Source: JAZDFP01 sp043801445
GTDB taxonomy: Bacteria > Planctomycetota > MHYJ01 > JACQXL01
NCBI GenBank assembly: GCA_043801445.1
Contig: JAZDMB010000038.1
Span: 1 to 64,000 of the forward strand
Direction of reading: 5' to 3'
Length of the DNA stretch: 64,000 bases
Both the position numbers and the translations under genes were made by a program. Under the pieces are notes generated by a model. The model was not told the origin of the DNA. It made no database searches and saw only the letters and a list, made by a program, of their open reading frames with translations. Shown here piece by piece: positions 52,401 through 61,510 of this stretch. Positions within the stretch are counted from its first letter, which is position 1; every line of letters begins with the position of its first letter.

Positions 52401-53736
52401 TATGCCATCAACTCCTCGTCAGACAAAAAGTTATCAACCACAGCTTAAAAAGGATGTGTCTTTGGATGAGAAATTTGCCAACCTGATGAGAAATTCACCG
52501 GAACGGTTATTGGACGACGATTCGCTGCAAATAGTTGAAGAGCTGCTGAATAATAATGACGTTGAAAAAAATAACCAGTTTTATCAAAGGTTCTTGCAAA
52601 ATTTAAGAGGCAGCAATCCGGAAATACGTTCTAAAACCCATACAGTTTACCAGAAACTGGTAAAAAAAGCAAAGCCTGAGATCCAGGCCTTTTTAATAAG
52701 TAAAACTTCTGATATTATCTTGGAGGAAATTAACCTTGAAAAGGTTCTAATGGTTTATAATGTTTTATTTAATTCGGCACTCCAACTTGCTACTTACTAT
52801 TTAGAAAACGATGATTATAATGCATTAAAAGCCGTTATTACTACCATCTTGAAACGACAATCGGAGAAGGAAACGCCTGCCCGATCTGACGAGCGGTCAG
52901 GCGGGGATGATATAAAATATAAATTATTTACTGCTCTTAAGGAAAAGACAGCATTTACCGGATTTCTCAAGAACAGTTTTTCACCGGATATTAACATCAA
53001 AAATACGGTCCAGGAAATCATTCTATTATTTAATCCATTAATAATTCAGGATTTATTAAACCTCATCCAGACAACGGAAGACCAGTTATTTCGTGAGGCG
53101 GTAGCGATAATTATAAATCAATTAGGACCGGAAGCTCATCAGCTGTTTATTAATGCACTAAAAACAGATAGTGATATTATTGAGATTAAACGGTTATTGA
53201 GAGTATCTCATTTGATACAAACCGAAGATATGGAAAATGTTATTAAGGGATTTATAAATGATGAACTTTACGAAGACGCATTGTACGGTATCGCCAGATT
53301 TAATCGTCCGCAGGCTCTGCATATATTATTACCGTTACTTAATAATAAAAATAGTGTATTGGTTATGGCGGTTTTAGAAACTTTCGGAACACTTAAATAT
53401 AAAGAATCTGTTGATTCGATTATAAATCTTCTTGAAAATGCCAATAATATAGAGATGCAGAAAAAAATCTGTAAGGTTTTAGTTCAATTGCAAGATGAAA
53501 AAGCAATACCGGTTTTAGCAAAACTTCTTTCGGCAAAACGGTTCTGGGGATTTATTGGCGGGGTTTCTGATGAAATACGGGGAACAGCCGCCTGGGCATT
53601 GGGGCAAATCCAGACTTCTGAGGCGAAACAAATCTTAAACTTAGCCGTGAATGATAAAAGTCCGCATGTCAGCTCCATGGTTAAGCTTAGCCTTAAAAAT
53701 TACGAGGAACAACCTAAACAAACACGAGATCAATAA
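49426..53736 (+). CDS. Multi-domain GGDEF diguanylate cyclase with STAND-like ATPase and HEAT repeats
   Basis: 1436 residues. GGDEF domain (about 15-185: DELTNLYNRRFF, IDIDYFKKINDTYGH, YAGDEF) with the AGDEF variant of the active loop and no RxxD inhibitory site. A STAND-like AAA ATPase follows (about 195-620: EEPTGFGKTRLL, LLLIDEFQN). Then two copies of a 120-residue module (about 640-760 and 800-935), each with the pattern LYPxGSQL, and C-terminal HEAT repeats (about 1020-1430). Likely a cytoplasmic sensor that makes c-di-GMP under ATP-dependent control. Two stretches (52313-52412 and 52875-52906) are palindromes read in frame. No obvious ribosome site. Confidence 0.85.
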   Translation: MGIYSVKKEDLAELVFKDELTNLYNRRFFNQYLKEKFDWKGQSLLSLLMIDIDYFKKINDTYGHLEGDNILEQFGVIIKETVGDTGVSIRYAGDEFSVIILSDKKKSLELAQDLLHRVEKTAFRRRDVNAEPIAVSISIGIASFPDDAGAPLELIEQADKALYLSKHQGRNRVFAAGTFSDEDIVERDIFNNFPCPHFIGRQEVSQEIIQYLNPSSTDKNIFILIEEPTGFGKTRLLKELSSYQNAFAFYNPCNEIDTSVPYKPIISFLTTLAESRNSIINEILSQLSVEMLSELKGLIPQLGKNISLSQNVANKGNEQNRKLLFESLVYFLSLLSQKRPLLLLIDEFQNIDQATLLIIEALLEEEMGHYVIVAALRSGSIDLSLNQFLSKIENHKRLSLSCFNLERTAEMISKILPQRIATPSFDEKIQQLTKGNPLFIEEMLKYLMLKNLVKRKGKQWVFDIENIPSDIWSVDIDKIIQENIGLIETETKSVIEKATVIGQDIPLNLLNGVTYQNESETIDALDKAKRFHLIESTDSLKEDRVSFINKHLQEVVYQNIDEKERQALHQNVGEAAEKIYQDELDSAAPALAFHFAKAGDEKKALVYEERIENSAAGFFRRDEISGYYESHQGVIRSKIKEAIQPLSSKRMELIKDLLRNLVSTCKNMRLYPDGSQLITMAYTSLLKLMHGIFEEADIFTFSESKNILQINTVPLDSKNYGAAVIEFLALLKDHYIKNVTFRKGVTEQEIERFLRNLDKSSDKPFASSGYWNKFLDDNGISNIGITQQVFIAKREKGVSSSVSAAQEKIELDASLIVSIKDFFRYFCAAIENIKLYPPGSQLAIEAVKYVNKSIEDVFKHISVLNVGVSEGILLINGTPVNPRLLGSGSVTLAKIIRDYNLKSISFSKDILKEEMEMFIEILSKISVEETKEKSVKDWDTSLAQKNIVNIKIGAMVYVTADTRRSGPPPLGRGFASASAQPSIDGAGMAEGGMPSTPRQTKSYQPQLKKDVSLDEKFANLMRNSPERLLDDDSLQIVEELLNNNDVEKNNQFYQRFLQNLRGSNPEIRSKTHTVYQKLVKKAKPEIQAFLISKTSDIILEEINLEKVLMVYNVLFNSALQLATYYLENDDYNALKAVITTILKRQSEKETPARSDERSGGDDIKYKLFTALKEKTAFTGFLKNSFSPDINIKNTVQEIILLFNPLIIQDLLNLIQTTEDQLFREAVAIIINQLGPEAHQLFINALKTDSDIIEIKRLLRVSHLIQTEDMENVIKGFINDELYEDALYGIARFNRPQALHILLPLLNNKNSVLVMAVLETFGTLKYKESVDSIINLLENANNIEMQKKICKVLVQLQDEKAIPVLAKLLSAKRFWGFIGGVSDEIRGTAAWALGQIQTSEAKQILNLAVNDKSPHVSSMVKLSLKNYEEQPKQTRDQ
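52313..52412. repeat. Palindromes in frame in the GGDEF-ATPase gene
   Basis: GGCGGA/TCCGCC arms (52313-52331) and, further on, ATGGCAG/TGCCAT arms (about 52387-52409) lie in a GC-rich stretch encoding a Gly/Ala/Pro/Ser-rich linker (SGPPPLGRGFASASAQ). It lies between the second LYPxGSQL module and the HEAT part. Confidence 0.6.
52875..52906. repeat. Family B-like palindrome in the HEAT part of the GGDEF gene
   Basis: GCCTGCCCGATCTGACGAGC followed by GGTCAGGCGGGG, read in frame as TPARSDERSGGDD. It matches family B copies at 28937 and 33003 in base sequence and in reading frame, sitting between two HEAT-like helices. Confidence 0.7.
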
Positions 53737-53801
53737 GATATCAGGGCTGGCGAACAAGATAATCATTCTTAATATTTTACCAGTACGGGTGGAGTGATAA
53801 A

Positions 53802-54458
53802 ATGAAAATAAAGTGGTTCGGTCATTCGGCATTTGCCATTACTTCACAGTCTGGAAAAACATTGGTTACAGACCCGTATGAAGCCGGCTGCTATAACGGT
53901 GCCGTCGGTTATTTACCCATAAATATCACGGCTGATATTGTTACTATTTCACACGATCATGCTGATCATAGTTATACAAGAACTATTCAAGGAAACCCTA
54001 AAATAATAAACCGGAAGGGTGATTACGAAGCTGGTGGTATAAAAATCAAAGGCATCCAGGTTTATCACGATACCAAGCAAGGTAAGGAACGTGGTAATAA
54101 TATTATCTTTATCTATGAGGTCGACGGGCTCAAGGTTGCCCATTTAGGCGATCTTGGACACACCTTATCAGAAAAAGAGACGGATGTATTGAATAATGTT
54201 GACATTCTTCTTATTCCTATTGGAGGTTATTTTACTATAGATGCTGTACAGGCTACAAATATTATTGAGAATCTTAAGCCGAGAATAATTATTCCGATGC
54301 ACTACAAAACCGAGGTGCTCAATTTTCCTATTGCTAATGTTGATGAATTTCTTAAAGGCAAAAAGTCAATAAGGAAATTGTCATCTGTTGAATTCTCAAT
54401 CACAAAAGAAAATCTGCCGGTTGAACCGGAAATCTGGGTTTTGCAGTATGTAAAATGA
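53802..54458 (+). CDS. UlaG-like metallo-beta-lactamase-fold hydrolase
   Basis: 218 residues. Start KIKWFGHSAFAI, the metal motif SHDHADHS (HxHxDH), then AHLGDLGHT and PMHYKTE. This set defines the UlaG/YtkL-like branch of MBL-fold hydrolases. Substrate unknown. A GGTGGAG lies just before the ATG. It is 65 bases after the long GGDEF gene and 50 bases before sucC. Confidence 0.9.
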   Translation: MKIKWFGHSAFAITSQSGKTLVTDPYEAGCYNGAVGYLPINITADIVTISHDHADHSYTRTIQGNPKIINRKGDYEAGGIKIKGIQVYHDTKQGKERGNNIIFIYEVDGLKVAHLGDLGHTLSEKETDVLNNVDILLIPIGGYFTIDAVQATNIIENLKPRIIIPMHYKTEVLNFPIANVDEFLKGKKSIRKLSSVEFSITKENLPVEPEIWVLQYVK

Positions 54459-54508
54459 TGATTTTTAGTTGATTTCTTAGAGAGAATAATTTAATATATT
54501 AAATACTT

Positions 54509-55699
54509 ATGAATCTGCATGAATATCAGGCAAAACAACTTCTGGTGAAATACAACATTAAAACACCTAGGGGATTAGTTATTAGCGAGCCAAGTCAGGC
54601 AAGAGAGGCATTTAAACAATTAAATCTTTCCAATGCAGTAGTCAAAGCTCAAATTCATTCCGGTGGTCGAGGTAAAGTTGGTGCTATTAAAGTAGTAAAC
54701 ACTCCTGATGAAGCAGCAAAAGCCGCTTATGACCTTATCGGTAAAACTATTGTTACACATCAAACAGGTTCAATCGGTAAGCCAATCAAAAAAGTGCTTA
54801 TTGAGGAAACTCTTCCTATAGAAAAAGAATTATATTTGGGTATTGTAATTGATCGTAAAAAGGCATGTCCTGTTTTGATGGCTTCGGCTGAAGGCGGAAT
54901 GGAAATAGAAGAACTTGCCCGGACATCACCGGAAAAGATTATCAAATACGAGATGCATCCATATCTTGGATTGCAGCCATATCAGGCAAGGGAATTGATT
55001 TATGCGTTGGATATTCCCCAATTGCAGGATAAATGCAAGGTGGATATTGTCAAATCAGGCATTAATTTATTACTTTCCTTCAGCCGTTTATTTATTGAGA
55101 ACGATTGTAGTCTGGCTGAAATAAATCCTTTGATTATTGATTTGAGTGCCGGATTAATCGCCCTTGATGCTAAGATAAATCTGGATGACCGTGCTTTATT
55201 CCGTCACAAGGACTTATTGGAATGGCGTGATATTTCTCAGGAACATCTGTTGGAATACGAGGCATCCAAATACGACCTTTCCTATATCGGATTAGATGGT
55301 AATATCGGTTGCATGGTTAATGGAGCCGGATTGGCAATGGCTACTATGGATCTGATAAAACTTCACGGCGGAGAACCGGCTAATTTCTTGGATGTGGGTG
55401 GCGGCGCTACAAAAGAACAGGTTTGCAATGCTTTTAAGATACTGGTTTCCAATAAAAATGTCAAAGCCATCCTTGTCAATATATTCGGTGGCATTATGAA
55501 ATGTGATATTATTGCCGAAGGAATTATCGCGGCGGTGAAAGAAGTCGGTTTGAATTTATCATTGGTTGTTCGGTTGGAAGGAACTAATGTAGAAATAGGC
55601 AAGGACATCCTGAGAAAATCAGGATTGAATATTATTTCCGCCGATACGATGAATGATGCAGCGAAAAAAGTGGTTCAACTAAGTCTAAAAACAAAATGA
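54509..55699 (+). CDS. sucC: Succinyl-CoA ligase beta subunit
   Basis: 396 residues. An ATP-grasp start ([20 protein letters not shown]), the glycine loop [21 protein letters not shown] and the C-terminal ligase domain with [11 protein letters not shown] and [10 protein letters not shown]. With the alpha subunit it makes succinyl-CoA to succinate with nucleotide triphosphate formation in the TCA cycle. Its stop overlaps the sucD start by four bases, so translation is coupled. ADP versus GDP preference was not judged. Confidence 0.97.
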   Translation: MNLHEYQAKQLLVKYNIKTPRGLVISEPSQAREAFKQLNLSNAVVKAQIHSGGRGKVGAIKVVNTPDEAAKAAYDLIGKTIVTHQTGSIGKPIKKVLIEETLPIEKELYLGIVIDRKKACPVLMASAEGGMEIEELARTSPEKIIKYEMHPYLGLQPYQARELIYALDIPQLQDKCKVDIVKSGINLLLSFSRLFIENDCSLAEINPLIIDLSAGLIALDAKINLDDRALFRHKDLLEWRDISQEHLLEYEASKYDLSYIGLDGNIGCMVNGAGLAMATMDLIKLHGGEPANFLDVGGGATKEQVCNAFKILVSNKNVKAILVNIFGGIMKCDIIAEGIIAAVKEVGLNLSLVVRLEGTNVEIGKDILRKSGLNIISADTMNDAAKKVVQLSLKTK

Positions 55700-56571
55700 G
55701 TATATTAGTAAATAAAAATACAAAAGTTTTAGTTCAGGGTATTACCGGTAGCGCTGGTAGTTTTCACGCCCAACAGATGTTAGAATACGGCACGAAGATT
55801 GTAGCTGGTGTGACTCCCGGAAAAGGAGGGACCAAATTCATTGATAAAGTTCCGATATTTGATACGGTTCGTCAGGCGGTTAATGATACCGGTGCAGATA
55901 CCAGTGTCATTTTTGTTCCTCCTGCCTTTGCATCTGATGCGCTTTATGAAGCCGCTGATTCCGGTATAAAACTGGTCGTATGTATAACAGAGGGAATCCC
56001 AACTCTGGATATGGTTAAGGTCTATAAGTTTTATAAGGACAAGAGAATTCGTCTTATAGGTCCTAATGGACCAGGTATTATTACACCCGGCGAATGCAAG
56101 ATCGGTATTATGCCCGGCTATATTCACAAACCGGGAAATATCGGAATAATTTCCCGCAGCGGAACCCTTACTTATGAGGCAGTCTGGCAAATAACTAATT
56201 TAGGTTTAGGCCAATCGACCTGCTTAGGCATCGGTGGTGATTCTATTATCGGCACGTCTTTTATAGATGCACTGGAATTATTCCAGAAAGATGAAATAAC
56301 TCAAGCTATAGTTATGATAGGCGAAATTGGCGGAACAATGGAAGAGGAAGCCGCAGATTATATTAAACAAAACGTAACTAAACTGGTAGTTGCTTTTATT
56401 GCTGGTAAGACTGCGCCTAAAGGCAAAAGGATGGGGCATGCCGGAGCTATTATCTCGGGTGGTAAAGGCACGGCTCAGGAAAAGATAGAAAAGCTCTTGG
56501 CTTGTGGTATTACTGTTGTGCCAAATCCAGCAGATATAGGAAAAACCGTTGCTCAAGTCTTAAAAGTCTAA
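55696..56571 (+). CDS. sucD: Succinyl-CoA ligase alpha subunit
   Basis: 291 residues. A CoA-binding Rossmann domain ([16 protein letters not shown]), [32 protein letters not shown], and the phosphohistidine loop with [10 protein letters not shown] (about residue 248). The active-site histidine and the glutamate-like [10 protein letters not shown] are present. It forms the ligase with SucC. The gene starts inside the sucC stop; nadC follows after four bases. Confidence 0.97.
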   Translation: MSILVNKNTKVLVQGITGSAGSFHAQQMLEYGTKIVAGVTPGKGGTKFIDKVPIFDTVRQAVNDTGADTSVIFVPPAFASDALYEAADSGIKLVVCITEGIPTLDMVKVYKFYKDKRIRLIGPNGPGIITPGECKIGIMPGYIHKPGNIGIISRSGTLTYEAVWQITNLGLGQSTCLGIGGDSIIGTSFIDALELFQKDEITQAIVMIGEIGGTMEEEAADYIKQNVTKLVVAFIAGKTAPKGKRMGHAGAIISGGKGTAQEKIEKLLACGITVVPNPADIGKTVAQVLKV

Positions 56572-56575
56572 CGCT

Positions 56576-57475
56576 ATGAGCTCTAAAAACCCCATAAATT
56601 ATATAAACTATTTAATCGAACTTGCTTTAAAAGAAGATATAGGTAAAGGTGATATTACTACTCACGTCTTGATACCAAAGAACCAAAAAAGCACCGCAAT
56701 AATTACTGCAAAAGAAGATGCTATTGTTGCCGGATTGCCGATTATTAAACTAATCTACCGAAGACTTTCTCGTGATATTAAAGTTACCCCCACAGTAAAA
56801 GAAGGCTCATCAATCAAAAAAGGCAGTCTCCTTGCGGTCGTTGAAGGTAACACCAAAGCTATTTTGAGCGGTGAGAGAACCGTCCTGAATTTCCTGCAAC
56901 GGCTATCAGGTATAGCTACTCTGACCAATCAATTTGTCAGAAAGGTTTCAGGATATAAAGTGCAAATTCTTGATACGCGCAAGACTGTTCCCGGTTTGAG
57001 AATACTGGATAAATATGCAGTCAAAACCGGCGGCGGAAATAACCACCGGTTCGGATTAGATGATGCGATCCTGATTAAAAATAATCATCTTAGCGCCTTA
57101 AATCCTAAAAAGACAGAGAAGTTTTCATCGACTCTCAAAGCATTAGAAATTATCTATCAGTCAAGGATAGCTAAACTAAAACCTATTGAAATAGAAGTAA
57201 GGAATCTTAATGAATTTTCCATAGCGCTGATTTTCCTAACAGATAAAGCAATCCCTAAATCTTTTATTATGCTGGATAATATGACGCCTAAAGATATAAA
57301 AGAAGCCGTTGCTATACGCAATAAGATCAACAGAAAAATTATGTTGGAAGCATCAGGCGGTATCACTCTTAATAATATCAGACAATTTGCCGCTACCGGA
57401 GTTGATTATATTTCTGTCGGCGCCCTGACCCACTCCCCCAAAGCACTGGATATCTCATTGCAAATAAAGCATTAG
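56576..57475 (+). CDS. nadC: Nicotinate-nucleotide pyrophosphorylase
   Basis: 299 residues. LALKEDIGKGDITTHVLIP, RTVLNFLQRLSGIATLT, LDTRKTVPGLRILDKYAV and GGGNNHRFGLDDAILIKNNH mark the type II phosphoribosyltransferase NadC, which turns quinolinate and PRPP into nicotinate mononucleotide in NAD synthesis. It is tightly packed after sucD but functionally unrelated to it. The last strands with ISVGALTHSPKALDIS are intact. After it the sequence is a 285-base gap before the tRNA. Confidence 0.97.
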   Translation: MSSKNPINYINYLIELALKEDIGKGDITTHVLIPKNQKSTAIITAKEDAIVAGLPIIKLIYRRLSRDIKVTPTVKEGSSIKKGSLLAVVEGNTKAILSGERTVLNFLQRLSGIATLTNQFVRKVSGYKVQILDTRKTVPGLRILDKYAVKTGGGNNHRFGLDDAILIKNNHLSALNPKKTEKFSSTLKALEIIYQSRIAKLKPIEIEVRNLNEFSIALIFLTDKAIPKSFIMLDNMTPKDIKEAVAIRNKINRKIMLEASGGITLNNIRQFAATGVDYISVGALTHSPKALDISLQIKH

Positions 57476-57760
57476 TTACTTGAGGTACAGGAAAGTATAA
57501 TTTGGTAAACTCCCGCCCCGAAGGGCGAGGTTCTCCAGTATGGGCGACATCATCAGCTAAATATTGAGCGAAGCCGAAGTATAAAATCACAGAGATAACT
57601 TGTAGAACTATAGAAAATCATGAGACTTTTTTTGTTTTTCTGGATTTCTTATATCTTTATAATTGCGTACTCTCTGCTTGACTGTGGTCAGGCGGTGATT
57701 AGCCTTCGTATGGGTTAGTAAAATATCCCCAGAATTGGAATTGCTGTTATGAAGTTAAAA

Positions 57761-57835
57761 TCGGGGCGAGTGGATTTGAACCACCGACCTCTTGGTCCCG
57801 AACCAAGCGCTCTAGCCAGGCTGAGCCACGCCCCG
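57761..57835 (-). tRNA. tRNA-Pro (anticodon CGG)
   Basis: Read on the minus strand, the 7-bp acceptor stem is CGGGGCG/CGCCCCG with discriminator A. The D arm contains GCTCAGCCTGGCTAGAGC, the anticodon stem is CTTGG/CCAAG and its loop TTCGGGA gives anticodon CGG, for CCG codons. The T arm has GGTGG-TTCAAAT-CCACT. CCA is not encoded. Confidence 0.95.
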
Positions 57836-58164
57836 TTGTTGCGAATAGAAAATATCTAAACAATTACCGATTTCCGTTATATAAATAAAATATCTCGTTA
57901 GGAATAAAACATTTCCGTTATTTCTAACAAAACATATCTTTCAAATTAAAATAGCATCTCTAATTAATTGAGTCAAGTAATAATTGGCAGAACTGTTTTG
58001 TCACTCCCGAATGGTTTAGTCGTGATGTTTCTGGTTTATTCAACCGGAAAGATTTCTTTAACTTTAGTCGCGGTCGGTAAGACGAATATTTTTTTACCAG
58101 TGCCTTTGTCTTTCACAGGATCATGTCAAATGGCTGGTTCTTTTTATGGCAGGTAGCACAATTA
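57836..58164. other. Gap between tRNA-Pro and the toroid gene
   Basis: The first 200 bases after the tRNA are AT-rich and show nothing; an ATTTCCGTTAT motif recurs at about 57868 and 57930. The rest overlaps a broken cytochrome-c-like coding remnant (58036-58184). Confidence 0.5.
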
Positions 58165-58184
58165 TTACTTCCCATCTTTTCCAT
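58036..58184 (-). pseudogene. Frameshifted remnant with a c-type haem motif
   Basis: From the minus-strand ATG at 58182-58184, a short frame reads MEKMGSNNCATCHKKNQPFD then stops at 58113-58115. One frame over, from about 58122, the sequence continues DPVKDKGTGKKIFVLPTAT and ends VKEIFPVE then TAA at 58036-58038. Joined, the two give about 45 residues with one CxxCH haem motif. It starts inside the end of the toroid gene. A pseudogene, a sequencing slip or coincidence are all possible; a functional cytochrome this small would be unusual. Confidence 0.4.
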
Positions 58185-59976
58185 CGGTTATTACTATCTT
58201 GAGTGGTTTGGTTGCACGGCGCAGAAACAAAATGGCAAAACAGGTGTCTTGAATATTTCCATTATTCCAGGAACTGTCTTGTTTTTGTTCTCTTAACAAA
58301 TACTGAGCACCGAGAGGATACCATTCGTTTTTACCGAATGACTCGGTATTTAAAAGAACCCCAGCCCGTTCTAAAGCATATAGATAGTAATAAAGCCATG
58401 AGGTGGAAAGAGGCGGATTTTCTGAGACACTGAAATTTTTGGAGAGCCAATCAATTCCTTTTTTTATTCTTATATCTTCTTTTATATTTTTATTCTGATA
58501 AAAAAGACATATAGCAAGTCCTCCCAAACCGCCAGCAGTCATACTACCGTAACTATGGTCACTAGGAAGTGTATATTCCCATCCCCCATCAGAGTTCTGA
58601 GCCTGTTTAAGGTGTTTTCCGGCATCAGCCCAGACTTTCAGGGGAATTTCTATATCGGCATCAGCACAAGCCCGCAAGCCCAGTAAGGCGTATTGGGTAC
58701 AGGAATTATCATAATCAGTATCGGGTCTTCTGGGAGGTATTCTAATCTGTATCTTTTTTACCGCTATCGTAGATGCTTCATCTGTTGGTGTAATAGGTTT
58801 GGGCGAATCAGTATTTATAAATTTTTGTATCGGTGTCCCGTAATGCCAATTTCCGTTAAGTGATTGATTGGTTAATAAAAATTCAGCGCATTGAACAATA
58901 CGCTCAAGATATTTTACCCTGTCTAATTCTGATAAAGCCATTGCAGTAAGGGCAACACGATAGGTATTATCTAATTCTTTGTTGAGTATCTTGTCTGAAA
59001 ATACTTGCATCAGTGATTGGGGTATCTGAACACCGCTTTTAATCAGAGTATAAAAAACCAATTCACTATCATATTCGTCTTGTGTACTACAGTATTGAAT
59101 AAGAAAATCAACACCTTTTACAATCGCATCATCTATTTCCTGTTGTGTTATGGGCTGGGCCAGCCACCATTTTTCCCATGCACTAAAATTGGTTTTGTAT
59201 TTTTGGCCCGTTATCTTTTCTAATGTTTGCCCGATTCCCTTCTTTATTTCTTCTCTTTTTTCCTCATCAATCAGTTTTATTAGCCACCATATTTTTTTCC
59301 TTTCCATTGGTTTTAATTCGGATAAACAATTTAAGGCAAACTTGCTAATATCCGAGTCGGCGTCTTGAACCATATCCACCATTATATCAACTGATTTGGA
59401 AGAAAAATATCTGTATAATACGTCAAGAGCTGAAAGTCTGAGAAAAGATTTCTCCTCTTTAGTAAAATCAGTTACCATCTTAATAATAGACTCGTTTTGA
59501 GATGATTTGGCGATCATTCTTAATGTATCAATGAATCTTGATTTGGTAAGTTCTTGGTTGATTGATTTTTTATAGTTTTGCAACATCCATTCCATGTAAT
59601 TTTGCTGAACAAGGAATTTTGCCAATAATTCTTTTGTAGTTATAGCCACTGCTTCATCTTCTTCAACGGACAACACCTGCAGTAGAAATTCCATTGTTTC
59701 AACCGCATATTTCATATCTGAGATTAACAGCTTGTTATAGAGTTGTGTATCTATGAACTCAATGGCGTTATTTCTTTTGACAGGAGAATTGTTATTATAC
59801 AATTTTAAGAATATAGAGCGTTTATCTTTCCACTCAGAAGAAGATAATGGCTGAAGTTGATCGGATTTATTAACTTCACCGGGGTAAAGAAATGAATTGA
59901 TAAGAAAATATATTACACTGATGAGTATTATAGGAATGTATCGTTTTGATATAGAATGATGATATTTTTGAAGCAT
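58165..59976 (-). CDS. HEAT plus alpha/alpha-toroid secreted protein
   Basis: 603 residues from the ATG at 59974-59976, chosen since AGGGA precedes it and MLQKYHHS leads into the helix RYIPIILISVIYFLINSFL; an upstream ATG adds 14 residues of palindromic sequence. Residues about 60-300 are HEAT-like helices. Residues about 300-600 are an alpha/alpha toroid like the protein at 24857, with DGGWEYTLPSDHSYGSM and GLGGLAIC. Proteins joining these parts are frequent in planctomycete-like genomes; function unknown. Its end overlaps the cytochrome-like remnant. Confidence 0.78.
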   Translation of the reverse strand: MLQKYHHSISKRYIPIILISVIYFLINSFLYPGEVNKSDQLQPLSSSEWKDKRSIFLKLYNNNSPVKRNNAIEFIDTQLYNKLLISDMKYAVETMEFLLQVLSVEEDEAVAITTKELLAKFLVQQNYMEWMLQNYKKSINQELTKSRFIDTLRMIAKSSQNESIIKMVTDFTKEEKSFLRLSALDVLYRYFSSKSVDIMVDMVQDADSDISKFALNCLSELKPMERKKIWWLIKLIDEEKREEIKKGIGQTLEKITGQKYKTNFSAWEKWWLAQPITQQEIDDAIVKGVDFLIQYCSTQDEYDSELVFYTLIKSGVQIPQSLMQVFSDKILNKELDNTYRVALTAMALSELDRVKYLERIVQCAEFLLTNQSLNGNWHYGTPIQKFINTDSPKPITPTDEASTIAVKKIQIRIPPRRPDTDYDNSCTQYALLGLRACADADIEIPLKVWADAGKHLKQAQNSDGGWEYTLPSDHSYGSMTAGGLGGLAICLFYQNKNIKEDIRIKKGIDWLSKNFSVSENPPLSTSWLYYYLYALERAGVLLNTESFGKNEWYPLGAQYLLREQKQDSSWNNGNIQDTCFAILFLRRATKPLKIVITDGKDGK

Positions 59977-60054
59977 ATCGTCCCTATTAGCGGGATCTGT
60001 TGTCCAGAGAGACAACACCCGGCACCCGTACGGATACGGTGTATCTTTCCTGAC

Positions 60055-61497
60055 TTATTTTACCCCGATCGTAACATTATGGAATCTGGCTGGTGAACAG
60101 CCGTGGGACATCTCAGCGGTTTGAGGCGGTTCTCCTTTTCCGCAATTAGGCACTCCCCAGAGAACCCAATGTTTATCGTTGCATATAGCGTTACAGGAGT
60201 TCCAGAATTCAGGTGTGATTCCCTGATAATTGGGATATTTTACCATTCGAGTCTTTTTACCGTTTTTTATTTCCCACCCAATTTCACAACCAAACTGAAA
60301 GTTAAGTCTCATCTGGTCTATACTCCATGATTTATTAGTATCCATATAGATGCCATCTTTAGTGTCTTTAATTAAGTCATCCAACTCCCATACACCTGGC
60401 ATAAGAGAAATATTATTATTACGAATTATCGGGATACGGGAAAATCCGTCAGCTCGACAACAACCTCTGCTTGTGTTATCAGCAACTTTCAAAGCCACTT
60501 CGCGATTGGTTTGATAACCGCAAAAGATACCATTGCGAATAAGATGCCAACGTTGCGCTTTAACGCCGTCGTCATCATAACCGACAGTAGCCATTCCACC
60601 GGGCACTGTTCCATCTGCAACCAGATTAACAATATTTGAGCCGAACTTGAAGTTACCATATTTTTCAGGGGTAAGAAAACTTCTGCCGGCATAACTTTCT
60701 TCCATTCCTAAAACCCTGTCAAGTTCAGTGGGATGTCCCACAGATTCATGAATCTGGAGAGCTAATTGAGAGCCTCCCAATATCAAATCCTTTTTGCCGG
60801 CTGGACAGCGTGGTGCTTTAAGCAATGCAACTGCCTCGCAACGAATTCGCTCGGCATTTTCTATTAAGGGTAATGACTTTATCAGTTCATAACCCATCGA
60901 ACAATATTGCCCACCGAATGAACTGGGAAATGAACGAGTTTGGGTATCACCGAAACCAACAGCTGTGGCAGAATATCCTGCGCCGCTGCGTAAAAGGATT
61001 TGTTCTATAAAACTACCTTCTGAGGTCGCTAAGAATTGGTGCTCACGATGAAAACTCATACCGGCAAAAGAAACTTTTATGGCTTTATTTGCGCGTAGAA
61101 CGCGGTCAATCTTTAATAATAAATCTATTTTTTCATCTTTACTCACTGTAAATGGATCAATAATATATGGGGTTTGCCAAAAATCATTATATGTTTTTTC
61201 TTTAGTAAGCCGAACATCTTCTTTTTTCAATGATGCAGAAGAAAGAGCGATTTCTAAAGCTAATGCGGCTGTTTTTACTATATCATTACGGGTAATTTGA
61301 GAAGTAGAAGCAAAACCCCAGGCGCCATTTGCCAGAACCCGAATACCCGCCCCCAATGTTTCAGATTGTTCGAAAACACTAATTTTGCCATTACGTACAT
61401 AAATATCTTCTGTTTTGAGATTAATAATTCTGATATCGGTGTATGTGGCACCGCGCTTTTTTGCAGTATCTAACGCTAAATTACATAGTTCTTTCAT
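60055..61497 (-). CDS. tldD: TldD-family zinc metalloprotease
   Basis: 480 residues from MKELCNLALDTAKKRGATY at 61497; an in-frame upstream ATG only translates a dispersed repeat. The zinc motif is IHESVGHPTELDR (HExxxH), followed by GMEESYAGRSF. TldD works with TldE/PmbA to degrade unfolded peptides and trim modified peptides such as antitoxins. No tldE or pmbA gene is adjacent. Cytoplasmic. It follows gyrA on the same strand at a distance of about 100 bases. Confidence 0.92.
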   Translation of the reverse strand: MKELCNLALDTAKKRGATYTDIRIINLKTEDIYVRNGKISVFEQSETLGAGIRVLANGAWGFASTSQITRNDIVKTAALALEIALSSASLKKEDVRLTKEKTYNDFWQTPYIIDPFTVSKDEKIDLLLKIDRVLRANKAIKVSFAGMSFHREHQFLATSEGSFIEQILLRSGAGYSATAVGFGDTQTRSFPSSFGGQYCSMGYELIKSLPLIENAERIRCEAVALLKAPRCPAGKKDLILGGSQLALQIHESVGHPTELDRVLGMEESYAGRSFLTPEKYGNFKFGSNIVNLVADGTVPGGMATVGYDDDGVKAQRWHLIRNGIFCGYQTNREVALKVADNTSRGCCRADGFSRIPIIRNNNISLMPGVWELDDLIKDTKDGIYMDTNKSWSIDQMRLNFQFGCEIGWEIKNGKKTRMVKYPNYQGITPEFWNSCNAICNDKHWVLWGVPNCGKGEPPQTAEMSHGCSPARFHNVTIGVK

Positions 61498-61510
61498 AAA
61501 ATATAGATTA

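Noticed and set aside
57620..57718. Small membrane peptide gene (32 residues)
   Set aside because: The translated MRLFLFFWISYIFII looks hydrophobic but has no ribosome site and lies in an AT-rich gap; chance is likely.
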